Shown: piece by piece, positions 26,126 through 33,491 of the stretch | Position numbering within the stretch: the first letter of the stretch is position 1 | Layout: each line of letters starts with the position of its first letter | Source: Tessaracoccus rhinocerotis | Lineage (GTDB): Bacteria; Actinomycetota; Actinomycetes; Propionibacteriales; Propionibacteriaceae | DNA length: 64,000 bases | Assembly: GCF_007197885.1 (NCBI RefSeq) | Contig: NZ_VKKG01000004.1 | Location: 1-64,000 of the forward strand | Reading direction: 5' to 3' | The notes under the pieces: model-generated | Told to the model about the DNA's origin: nothing | The model's database searches: none | Seen by the model: the letters and a program-made list of their open reading frames with translations, nothing else | Made by a program: the position numbers and the translations under genes

Positions 26126-28285
26126 ATGGACATGCACGGACACGATGCAACCCAGACCTCGACCAAGCACGCGCGGCACGAATCCCCCGCCGAGCACGGC
26201 CACCACCAGGACCACTCGCCGCACGGCGACCATGCCGGCCATGAGAGTCCCGCCGGCCACGAGAACCATGCCGGACACGGCGGACACGGCGGACACGGGG
26301 GTCACGGCGACCACGTCGGCCAGTTCCGGCGACTGTTCTGGATCATGCTGGTGCTGGCCGTTCCGGTGGTGGCCTTCAACGACATGTTCGCCTCCCTGCT
26401 GGGCTACGACCTTCCCGACGCGGGCTGGGTCCGGTGGGTCTCGCCGGCGCTCGGCACCGTGCTGTACCTCTGGGGCGGCAGGCCGTTCCTGACGGGCGCG
26501 GTCTCCGAGATCCGCGACCGCAAGCCGGGGATGATGCTGCTGATCGGGCTGGCGATCACCGTCGCGTTCCTCGCTTCCTGGGGCTCCACGCTGGGCATCC
26601 TCGACCACCAGCTCAACTTCTGGTGGGAGCTCGCCCTGCTGGTGGTGATCATGCTGCTGGGCCACTGGATCGAGATGCGCTCACTCGCGCAGACCACCTC
26701 CGCCCTGGACTCACTCGCGGCGCTGCTGCCCGACGAGGCCGAGCGCGTCGAGGGTGACGACGTGGTGAAGGTCTCGCCCGCCGAGCTCGGGGTCGGCGAC
26801 GTCGTGCTGGTGCGCCCCGGCTCCGCCGTACCCGCCGACGGCCGGATCGTCGACGGCAGCGCCAGCATGGACGAGTCCATGGTCACCGGCGAGTCCCGGA
26901 CGGTGCGCCGCGAGGTCGGCGAGACGGTCGTGGCCGGCACGGTCGCCACGGACTCGGGCCTGCGCGTCGAGGTCACCGCCACCGGCGACGACACCGCGCT
27001 GGCGGGGATCCAGAAGCTCGTCTCCGAGGCCCAGAACTCGTCCTCGCGCGCCCAGCGGATCGCCGACACGGCCGCCGGGTGGCTGTTCTGGTTCGCACTC
27101 GGTGCCGCGGCCATCACGGCCGTCGTCTGGTCCGTCCTGGGCCTGCCGGACGAGGCGGTGGTGCGGACCATCACCGTGCTGGTCATCGCCTGCCCCCACG
27201 CCCTGGGGCTCGCGATCCCGCTGGTGGTCTCCATCGCCACCGAGCGGGCCGCCCGCCGTGGCGTCCTGGTCAAGGACCGCCTGGCGCTCGAGTCCATGCG
27301 CAGCGTGGACACCGTCCTGTTCGACAAGACCGGCACCCTCACCAGGGGCGAGCCCACCGTCGCCGACGTCGAACCCGCCGGGAGCCGCACCGCCGACGAG
27401 GTGCTGGCCCTCGCGGCGGCGGCCGAGAGCGACTCCGAGCACCCCCTGGCGAGGGCGATCGTGGCCGCCGCCGACCGCCGCGGGCTCGACGTCGCGGCAG
27501 CCACCGGGTTCTCGTCGTCGCCCGCAGTAGGTGTGAGGGCGCGCGTGGGCGGCGTCGTCGTCGAGGTCGGCGGACCGCACCTGCTGGATCGCGAGGGTCT
27601 CGACGAACTGCCCGTGGCCGACCAGTGGCGCAGCGAGGGCGCCATCATCCTGCACGTCCTGGCCGACGGCGAGGTGGTCGGTGCGCTTCGCCTGGCCGAC
27701 GAGGTGCGGGCCGAGTCCCGGGCCGCCGTCGACGCCCTGCACGCGGCCGGTGCGCAGGTCGTCATGATCACCGGCGACGCGCAGGCGGTGGCCGACTCCG
27801 TGGCCGCCGAGCTCGGCATCGACCGCGTCTTCGCCGGCGTCCGCCCCGAGGACAAGGCCGCCAAGGTCTCCGAACTCCAGTCCGAGGGTCGCAAGGTGGC
27901 CATGGTGGGCGACGGCGTCAACGACGCCCCGGCCCTGGCGCAGGCCGACGTGGGCATCGCGATCGGCGCGGGAACCGACGTCGCCATCGGCTCGGCCGGC
28001 GTGATCCTCGCCAGCTCGGATCCGCGATCGGTGCTCTCGGTGGTGGAACTGTCCCGGGCCAGCTACCGCAAGATGAAGCAGAACCTGTGGTGGGCGGCCG
28101 GGTACAACCTGTTGGCTGTGCCGCTGGCGGCCGGCGTGTTGGCCCCGGTCGGCTTCGTCCTGCCCATGAGCGTGGGGGCGATGCTGATGTCGGCCTCGAC
28201 GGTGGTGGTGGCGCTCAACGCCCAGCTGCTGCGCAGGCTGGACCTCCGGCCCGCCGGCCAACGAGGAGTCAGGGCCAAGGTCTAG
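26126..28285 (+). CDS. copB: Copper-translocating P-type ATPase, CopB type (P1B-3)
   Basis: A 719-residue heavy-metal ATPase. The N-terminus is a His-rich tail, 18 His in the first 63 residues and no CxxC metal domain. The membrane metal site is CPH in VIACPHALGLA, the CopB hallmark, versus CPC in CopA. Other motifs: SMVTGES (actuator), DKTGTLTRGE (phosphorylated Asp), SEHPLA, GDGVNDAPALAQA, and a C-terminal pair YN...MSASTVVVALN. CopB-type pumps export Cu(II) or Cu(I). ATG at 26126 (a second ATG two codons on). A CsoR-type operator overlaps the promoter. It is divergent from the small membrane protein and cueP genes. Confidence 0.93.
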   Translation: MDMHGHDATQTSTKHARHESPAEHGHHQDHSPHGDHAGHESPAGHENHAGHGGHGGHGGHGDHVGQFRRLFWIMLVLAVPVVAFNDMFASLLGYDLPDAGWVRWVSPALGTVLYLWGGRPFLTGAVSEIRDRKPGMMLLIGLAITVAFLASWGSTLGILDHQLNFWWELALLVVIMLLGHWIEMRSLAQTTSALDSLAALLPDEAERVEGDDVVKVSPAELGVGDVVLVRPGSAVPADGRIVDGSASMDESMVTGESRTVRREVGETVVAGTVATDSGLRVEVTATGDDTALAGIQKLVSEAQNSSSRAQRIADTAAGWLFWFALGAAAITAVVWSVLGLPDEAVVRTITVLVIACPHALGLAIPLVVSIATERAARRGVLVKDRLALESMRSVDTVLFDKTGTLTRGEPTVADVEPAGSRTADEVLALAAAAESDSEHPLARAIVAAADRRGLDVAAATGFSSSPAVGVRARVGGVVVEVGGPHLLDREGLDELPVADQWRSEGAIILHVLADGEVVGALRLADEVRAESRAAVDALHAAGAQVVMITGDAQAVADSVAAELGIDRVFAGVRPEDKAAKVSELQSEGRKVAMVGDGVNDAPALAQADVGIAIGAGTDVAIGSAGVILASSDPRSVLSVVELSRASYRKMKQNLWWAAGYNLLAVPLAAGVLAPVGFVLPMSVGAMLMSASTVVVALNAQLLRRLDLRPAGQRGVRAKV

Positions 28286-28294
28286 AGTTCTGGC

Positions 28295-28918
28295 ATGTCG
28301 CAGCTCGACCACATCGCCATCGCCGGACCGGACCTCGACGCGCTCGTGGCGCAGTTCCACGACCTGACCGGGGTCCAACCCGTCAAGGGTGGCCACCACG
28401 AGGGACAGGGCACCGCCAACTACCTCGTCGGGCTGGGTGAGGGCAGCTACATCGAGCTCATCGGCCCCGACCCCGATCGACCCGACCCGGACCAGCCCCG
28501 ACCCCTGCGCGTCGACGAGGTCACCGAGACCACCGTCACCGGCTGGGCGGCGCGCCCCGACGACCTCGACGCCTTGGTCGCCTCCGCCCGCGAGGTCGGC
28601 CACGACCCGGGCGCCGTCATCGACATGGACCGACGCACCCCCGGCGGGGAGCTCGTCGCCTGGCGCCTCACCCCTCCCACGGGTGCCTTCGACGGAGTGG
28701 TCCCGTTCCTGATCGACTGGCTGGACACAGCCCATCCCTCAGACGGCCTGCCCCAGGTGCGCCTGCGCAGCCTCACCATCACCCATCCCGACGTCGACGG
28801 CGTCCGCGCGGCCCTCGCCTCGGTGGAGGCGCTCGACCCCGTCAGCGCGGTGAAGCCCGGCGCAGCCGGGATCGCCGTCGAGCTGGACACCCCCAAGGGA
28901 CGGGTGCGCATCGGCTGA
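28295..28918 (+). CDS. VOC-family glyoxalase-like protein
   Basis: A 207-residue protein with a glyoxalase-like fold: MSQLDHIAIAGPDLDALVAQ opens the first beta-alpha-beta-beta-beta unit, with YLVGLGEGSYIELIGPDPDR carrying the typical Glu ligand; a second, weaker unit follows from about residue 150 (VRLRSLTITHPDVDGV). It starts 9 bp after the copB stop and may be co-transcribed with it, though no copper link is visible. Substrate unknown. Confidence 0.8.
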   Translation: MSQLDHIAIAGPDLDALVAQFHDLTGVQPVKGGHHEGQGTANYLVGLGEGSYIELIGPDPDRPDPDQPRPLRVDEVTETTVTGWAARPDDLDALVASAREVGHDPGAVIDMDRRTPGGELVAWRLTPPTGAFDGVVPFLIDWLDTAHPSDGLPQVRLRSLTITHPDVDGVRAALASVEALDPVSAVKPGAAGIAVELDTPKGRVRIG

Positions 28919-28976
28919 CGGCGCGGGAAGGGCGCTCCGAGGCACGACGCGCCCGTGGAACGGGGAGACCGGGCGG

Positions 28977-29612
28977 TCAGCTCCGGGTGGCGACGGCCAG
29001 GAACATCGGGAACGCCTGCGAGTGACCGCCGTGGACTTCCAGTTCCTTGTCCACCTGGCCCGCGTCCTGGATGCGCACCTCCTCGAAGCCAGCCGCCTCC
29101 AACTGCTCGCGGAAGCTGTCGCGGGCGAAGCCGTGGTGGCCCTCGAAGTCGTCGCCCACGTGTGCGTGGAACGCGCCGTCGGGGTCCTGGTCCAGGTCGA
29201 CCACCGCGAGCCAACCGCCGGGGTGGAGCAGTTCCTGGACGCGGGACAGCAGCCGTTGCATGTCCGGGACGTGGTGGAACGCCAGCATGCTCCACACGCC
29301 GTCGAAGGGTGCGAGGTCGGTGTCCTGCGTGGTGAGGTCGAGCTGCAATGCCGACATCTTCTCCGCCAGGCCCGCGTCCATGATGTTGCGGGAGGCCACC
29401 TCGACCATCCCCTTCGAGGCATCACTGACCACGATCTCGCCCACCGCGTCAGCCAGGTTGAGGCTCAACTGCCCCGTGCCCGCGCCGAGGTCGAGTACTC
29501 GTTCGACGCCCTTCAACGGCAGGGTGGCGCGGAGGAGGTCTGCGACCGTTCTTGCGCGTGCCAGCTTCGGCTCGTCGTCCCAGGTCTTCGCCGCGTCGTC
29601 GAATCTGCTCAT
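28977..29612 (-). CDS. Class I SAM-dependent methyltransferase
   Basis: A 211-residue methyltransferase. Motif I is VLDLGAGTGQLSLNLA, the acidic loop follows as VSDASKGMVEVA, and the motif around FDGVWSMLAFHHV marks the active face, with LLHPGGWLAVVDLD as motif III. The start at 29612 (MSRFDDAAKTWDDEPK) is chosen because the frame remains open further right only by running through the palindromic repeat array. Substrate unknown. Convergent with the glyoxalase-like gene. Confidence 0.85.
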   Translation of the reverse strand: MSRFDDAAKTWDDEPKLARARTVADLLRATLPLKGVERVLDLGAGTGQLSLNLADAVGEIVVSDASKGMVEVASRNIMDAGLAEKMSALQLDLTTQDTDLAPFDGVWSMLAFHHVPDMQRLLSRVQELLHPGGWLAVVDLDQDPDGAFHAHVGDDFEGHHGFARDSFREQLEAAGFEEVRIQDAGQVDKELEVHGGHSQAFPMFLAVATRS

Positions 29613-29654
29613 GCGCAACAGTCTGCCGGACAGGACAGGCCGCGCGTCGGGTTG

Positions 29655-30065
29655 GGTCTCGACACGGGCGCGGGGCGCCCTACTCGACCGACGGTTCCTC
29701 GTTGGTCGAGTAGCGCCCGCGAGGTACGAGTGGGTGCGTGTCGAGACCACCCTGCGGTGTGGGAGTGGTCTCGACACGGGCGCGGGGCGCCCTACTCGAC
29801 CGGCGGTTCCTCGTTGGTCGAGTAGCGCCCGCGAGGTACGAGTGGGTGCGTGTCGAGACCACCCTGCGGTGTCGGGAGTGGTCTCGACACGGGCGCCGGG
29901 CGCCCTACTCGACCGGCGGTTCCTCGTTGGTCGAGTAGCGCCCGCGAGGTACGAGTGGGTGCGTGTCGAGACCACCCTGCGGTGTGGGAGTGGTCTCGAC
30001 ACGGGCGCCGGGCGCCCTACTCGACCGACGGGTAGGGCGGGCGCCGGCGCCCTACCCGACCAACG
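29655..30065. repeat. Tandem array of the palindromic repeat, 112-113-bp period
   Basis: Full units begin at 29655, 29767 and 29880 with GGTCTCGACACGGGCGC and end 93 bp later with GTGTCGAGACC. They are separated by identical 18-19-bp linkers (ACCCTGCGGTGTGGGAGT type). A fourth, incomplete unit starts at 29992 and ends in GCGGGCGCCGGCGCCCTACC. The region lies between the methyltransferase start and the dhaK stop and holds no gene. Confidence 0.93.
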
Positions 30066-30072
30066 AGGGAGG

Positions 30073-31068
30073 TCAGAAGATCCGGTTGACCACCTCGGCG
30101 GGCGCAAGCAGCAGGCGCTCGATCTCGTCGTCGAGCTTCACCAGCGTGATGGAGGCACCGGCCATCTCAAGCGACGTGCAGTACTCGCCCACGTAGCTGC
30201 GGGCGATCTCGATGCCTTGGGCCTGCAGCTTCTCTGCGGCGATGCCATAGACCAGGTACAACTCGCTGATCGGCGTCCCGCCGAGGCCGTTGACCATCAG
30301 CGCGACCCGGTCGCCGGAGGCGAACGGCAGGTCCGGCACGATCGCGCCCAGCATCTCGTCGACGATCTCGTCGGCGGAGACCAGCTTGGCGCGGCGACGT
30401 CCCGGCTCGCCGTGGATGCCGACGCCGATCTCCATCTCGTCCTCACCGAGATCGAACAGCGGCGCACCCTTGGCGGGCGGGGTGCAGGCGGTGAGTGCAA
30501 CGCCCATCGTGCGCGTCACGGAGTTCACCTTCTCGCCGATCGCCTTCACCTCGGGCAGGCTAGCGCCCTCCTCGGCCAGCGCACCGCAGGCCTTCATCAC
30601 GAAGAAGTTGCCGGCGACGCCGCGGCGCCCGACGGTCCACGTCGAGTCCTGGACGGCGACGTCGTCGTCGATGAACAGCGTGTCGACCAGGACGTCGTCG
30701 GCCTCGGCCATCTCCTGGGCCATCTCGAAGGCCATCCGGTCACCGGTGTAGTTGTTGACCAGCAGCAGCACGCCCTTGTCGGATGCCACCAGCTTGGCGG
30801 TCTCGTAGACGTAGTCGGCCGGCGGGGCGGAGAACACGTCGCCGGGGCAGGCGGCGTCGAGCATGCCGGGGCCCACCACCATCACGTGCGCGGGCTCGTG
30901 CCCGGAGCCGGAGCCCTGCACGAGGCTGACCTTGTCGTTGTTCGGCGCGTCGGCGCGCATGATCAGGTTGTACTCCGGCACGTACTTGATGGTCTCCGGG
31001 TTGGCCAGCGCGATGCCCTTGAGCATCTCGGGCACGAACTGCTTCGGGTCGTTGACGAACTTCTTCAT
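30073..31068 (-). CDS. dhaK: Dihydroxyacetone kinase subunit DhaK
   Basis: A 331-residue DhaK. GSGSGHEPAHVMVVGPGMLD holds the substrate-binding loop, and the covalent-binding histidine is in GIHGEPG near residue 219. ATG at 31068 with GGGGGA before it; the frame upstream of this is open but without a start signal. DhaK binds dihydroxyacetone (or a related short ketose) as a hemiaminal and DhaL delivers the phosphate. It is the last gene of an aldolase-HAD-DhaL-DhaK operon. No DhaM/PTS component is visible, so the phosphate donor is open. Confidence 0.93.
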   Translation of the reverse strand: MKKFVNDPKQFVPEMLKGIALANPETIKYVPEYNLIMRADAPNNDKVSLVQGSGSGHEPAHVMVVGPGMLDAACPGDVFSAPPADYVYETAKLVASDKGVLLLVNNYTGDRMAFEMAQEMAEADDVLVDTLFIDDDVAVQDSTWTVGRRGVAGNFFVMKACGALAEEGASLPEVKAIGEKVNSVTRTMGVALTACTPPAKGAPLFDLGEDEMEIGVGIHGEPGRRRAKLVSADEIVDEMLGAIVPDLPFASGDRVALMVNGLGGTPISELYLVYGIAAEKLQAQGIEIARSYVGEYCTSLEMAGASITLVKLDDEIERLLLAPAEVVNRIF

Positions 31069-31111
31069 GGCTTGTCCCCCTGGGATCTGTTGGTTGTGAG
31101 GTTGGGTTTCG

Positions 31112-31747
31112 TCAGTCTTCGGGCCAGGTCTCGGCCAGCTTCTCGGCGAGCACCGCGATCGCCGTCGCCCCGGCGTCCACCGAGCCGATGCTGCGTTCAC
31201 CGGTGTAGCTGGCGCGGCCGCGCATCGCCTGCATGTCGATGGTGGCGTCGGCGCTGCTGCGGGCGGTCTCGGCGAAGGCGCGCATCGCCTGCTTCGGCGA
31301 CGCGCCGTCGGCCAGGGCCTGCTCGAGGGCGTCGGTTGCCGGGACCAGGGAGTCGAGCAGCGTCTTGTCGCCGAGCTCGGCCTTGCCGCGGGCCTTGATC
31401 CCCTCGGCGGCGGCGCGCAGGCCGCGCACCACGTCGTCGCCTGTGAACTCGGCGTCGCCCTTCAGAGCGCCACCCATCCGCAGGAACGCCGTGCCCCAGA
31501 TCGGTCCCGAGGTGCCGCCGATGCGCGCCGAGAACGCCATCGCGATCTTCGTGACGAACACCCCCGGGTCGGTGCGGTCGAACTCGTCCCACTTCTCCTG
31601 CACGATCTCGAATCCCCGCGCCAGTGAGTACCCGAAGTCGCCGTCGCCCACCACGGCGTCCAGCTCGCCGAAGTAGCGTTCGTTGTCTAGGATCTCCTGG
31701 GTGAGTGTCGAGATGACGCGCTCGACGTCGGCAAGTGTCCCCGGCAT
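31112..31747 (-). CDS. dhaL: Dihydroxyacetone kinase subunit DhaL
   Basis: A 211-residue DhaL with the Mg-nucleotide-binding aspartates in ELDAVVGDGDFGYSLARGFE, then GGTSGPIWGTAF and the C-terminal RGRASYTGERSIGSVDAGA that holds the nucleotide. It is the nucleotide-binding partner of DhaK. It starts 3 bp after the HAD gene's stop and is followed 43 bp later by dhaK. Confidence 0.93.
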   Translation of the reverse strand: MPGTLADVERVISTLTQEILDNERYFGELDAVVGDGDFGYSLARGFEIVQEKWDEFDRTDPGVFVTKIAMAFSARIGGTSGPIWGTAFLRMGGALKGDAEFTGDDVVRGLRAAAEGIKARGKAELGDKTLLDSLVPATDALEQALADGASPKQAMRAFAETARSSADATIDMQAMRGRASYTGERSIGSVDAGATAIAVLAEKLAETWPED

Positions 31748-31750
31748 CAG

Positions 31751-32527
31751 TTACTCCTTCTGGTCCGCGATGAGCCGACGCAGGTCCGCGAGCTCGACGT
31801 ACCGGCCCCCGAAGTCACCTGCCTCCGGCGTGGGTGGGATGGGCTCGTCAGGGTCGCCCAGGTGCGCCAGCACGCGGGCCGCTCCCGTGAAGTCCTCGTC
31901 GGCGGTGAAGGCGCTGGTGGTCACGACGGTGGTGAGGCCGGCCGCGACCGCCGCCCGGCAGCCGATCGCACTGTCCTCGACGACGACGCACTCGGCAGGG
32001 TCGAGCGCCAGGTCGTCCAGCACCAGCAGGTAGATGTCCGGCGCGGGCTTCTTGTGCGCGACGATGTCGCCGGCGAACACGTGGCACCGCGCCGCCTGCT
32101 CCTCACCGACGGCGTGCTCGAGCACCGCGCGCACGGACGCCTCGGCCGACGTCGACGCCACGGCCACCGTCCAGCCCTCCGCCAGCGCCGCGGTGATGAC
32201 GCGCCGGATCCCCGGCCTGGGCGGCAGCTCGCCGGCGCGGGCGCGCTCCTGGAACAGCGCGGACTTGCGCTTGTGCAGCTGCGCGATCAGCTCGGCCCGC
32301 GCCTCCTCGCCGGGGTGGCCGTGCGCGGCGCAGAACTCGGGCGTCAGGTCGCTGGCCATGCGCTCCTTGCCGCCGCCGATCTGCAGCTTGACCCCGTACT
32401 CCTCGCGCGACCACTCGAGCGGGAGCCCGAACTCGGCGAACGTCTGGTTGAAAGCGGGCAGGTGGCCGTGGAGCTCGGTGTCGGCGAGCACGCCGTCGCA
32501 GTCGAAGATGATGTTGGGCACGCTCAC
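31751..32527 (-). CDS. HAD-superfamily hydrolase, CbbY-like, paralogue of 11921-12700
   Basis: A 258-residue HAD protein with motif I IIFDCDGVLADTE, IGGGKERMASDL in the cap, KKPAPDIY and VVEDSAIGCRAA. GTG at 32527 overlaps the aldolase stop by 4 bp (GTGA), a coupled arrangement; a second GTG is two codons later. It is closely related to the HAD at 11921-12700 over its whole length. Between an aldolase and DhaL/DhaK it probably dephosphorylates or interconverts a sugar phosphate of the same pathway. Confidence 0.88.
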   Translation of the reverse strand: MSVPNIIFDCDGVLADTELHGHLPAFNQTFAEFGLPLEWSREEYGVKLQIGGGKERMASDLTPEFCAAHGHPGEEARAELIAQLHKRKSALFQERARAGELPPRPGIRRVITAALAEGWTVAVASTSAEASVRAVLEHAVGEEQAARCHVFAGDIVAHKKPAPDIYLLVLDDLALDPAECVVVEDSAIGCRAAVAAGLTTVVTTSAFTADEDFTGAARVLAHLGDPDEPIPPTPEAGDFGGRYVELADLRRLIADQKE

Positions 32528-33381
32528 GCCCTCCCGGCGCTGCCGAAGGTGTTGGCCATGTCCATCGCCAACTCCCGCATCGCCCTCGCCTGCACGTCGA
32601 ACAGCTTCACCGGCTCCCACTTGTCGCTGGCCTCGCACTCCTTCAGGTACTCCAGCCCCGACTTCATGAACGCGTGCTTCAGCGCGGTGGAGATGTTCAC
32701 CTTCGCGGTGCCGCGGGCGATCATCTCCTTGAACTGCTCGTCGGACAGGCCACTGCCGCCGTGCAGCGCGATCGGCACTGGGTGCGCCTCGACGATGGCG
32801 CTCACCCGCTCGAAGTCCAGCACCGGAGCCTCCTTGTACGCGCCGTGGGCGTTGCCCAGGGCGGGGGCGAAGACGTCCACGCCGGTGGCCTCCAGGTAGC
32901 GCAGCTGCACGTCGAGGGTCTGCCGCTCGCTGGGGGCGTCGGTGCCGAGGCCGTCCTCGACGCCGGTGATGGCCTCGATCTCGCCCTCGACGGCGGCCCC
33001 GTGCTTCCTGGCCTGCGCCACCACCTCGATGGTCTGGCGCTGGTTCTCCTCCACGGGCAGCTCGTGCGCGTCGAACAGCACCGACGTCCACCCCGTCTCC
33101 AGGCACTCGGTGATGACGTCCCGGTCCGGGCAGTGGTCCAGGTGGAGCGCCACCGGGATCTCGATGTCGCGGGTCAGCGACTCCCAGATGGCGAACAGCG
33201 TCCGCGCGCCCATCTGCTTGACCGTCTTGACCGAGGTCTGCACGATCAGCGGCGAGCGCACCTCGACGGCGCCCTCGAGCACGGCGGCCATGCTGAGTTC
33301 GTTGAACACGTTGATTGCCGGCACGCCGTAGCGCTCCGCGAAGGCGGGTGCGAGGATCTCCGGCAGTGGAGTGGTGGGCAT
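32524..33381 (-). CDS. Class II ketose-bisphosphate aldolase
   Basis: A 285-residue zinc aldolase of the fructose/tagatose-bisphosphate type. Zn ligands lie in VALHLDHCPD, GNAHGAY and IALHGGSGLS; the phosphate loop is in ALGNAHGAYKE and KVNISTAL. It cleaves a ketose phosphate to dihydroxyacetone phosphate plus an aldehyde. Clustering with DhaK/DhaL and a HAD phosphatase suggests a dedicated route that interconverts dihydroxyacetone and a sugar phosphate, distinct from central glycolysis. First gene of the operon; a hairpin and the kinase fusion gene lie upstream. Confidence 0.9.
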   Translation of the reverse strand: MPTTPLPEILAPAFAERYGVPAINVFNELSMAAVLEGAVEVRSPLIVQTSVKTVKQMGARTLFAIWESLTRDIEIPVALHLDHCPDRDVITECLETGWTSVLFDAHELPVEENQRQTIEVVAQARKHGAAVEGEIEAITGVEDGLGTDAPSERQTLDVQLRYLEATGVDVFAPALGNAHGAYKEAPVLDFERVSAIVEAHPVPIALHGGSGLSDEQFKEMIARGTAKVNISTALKHAFMKSGLEYLKECEASDKWEPVKLFDVQARAMRELAMDMANTFGSAGRA

Positions 33382-33452
33382 CGTTGCTCCTGGTTCAGAC
33401 CTGCTTGGTCCTCACCGTAGGCAGCGGGGCCGCCGCCCGGTATGGGGAATAT

Positions 33453-33471
33453 CCCCCACCGATGGTGGGGG
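33453..33471. terminator. Hairpin between kinase-fusion gene and aldolase operon
   Basis: CCCCCACC-GAT-GGTGGGGG forms a perfect 8-bp stem with a 3-nt loop, without a U-tract. A second, overlapping palindrome GGGGA-ATA-TCCCC (about 33444-33456) shares its left arm. It could end the fusion-gene transcript or serve as a binding site near the aldolase promoter. Confidence 0.55.
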
Positions 33472-33491
33472 AGGTACCCAGCCCGACGGCC

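Noticed and set aside
29655-30065. Regularly spaced repeats resembling a CRISPR array
   Set aside because: The units are palindromic and about 94 bp long, the 'spacers' are identical to one another, related copies occur outside the array, and there are no cas genes.
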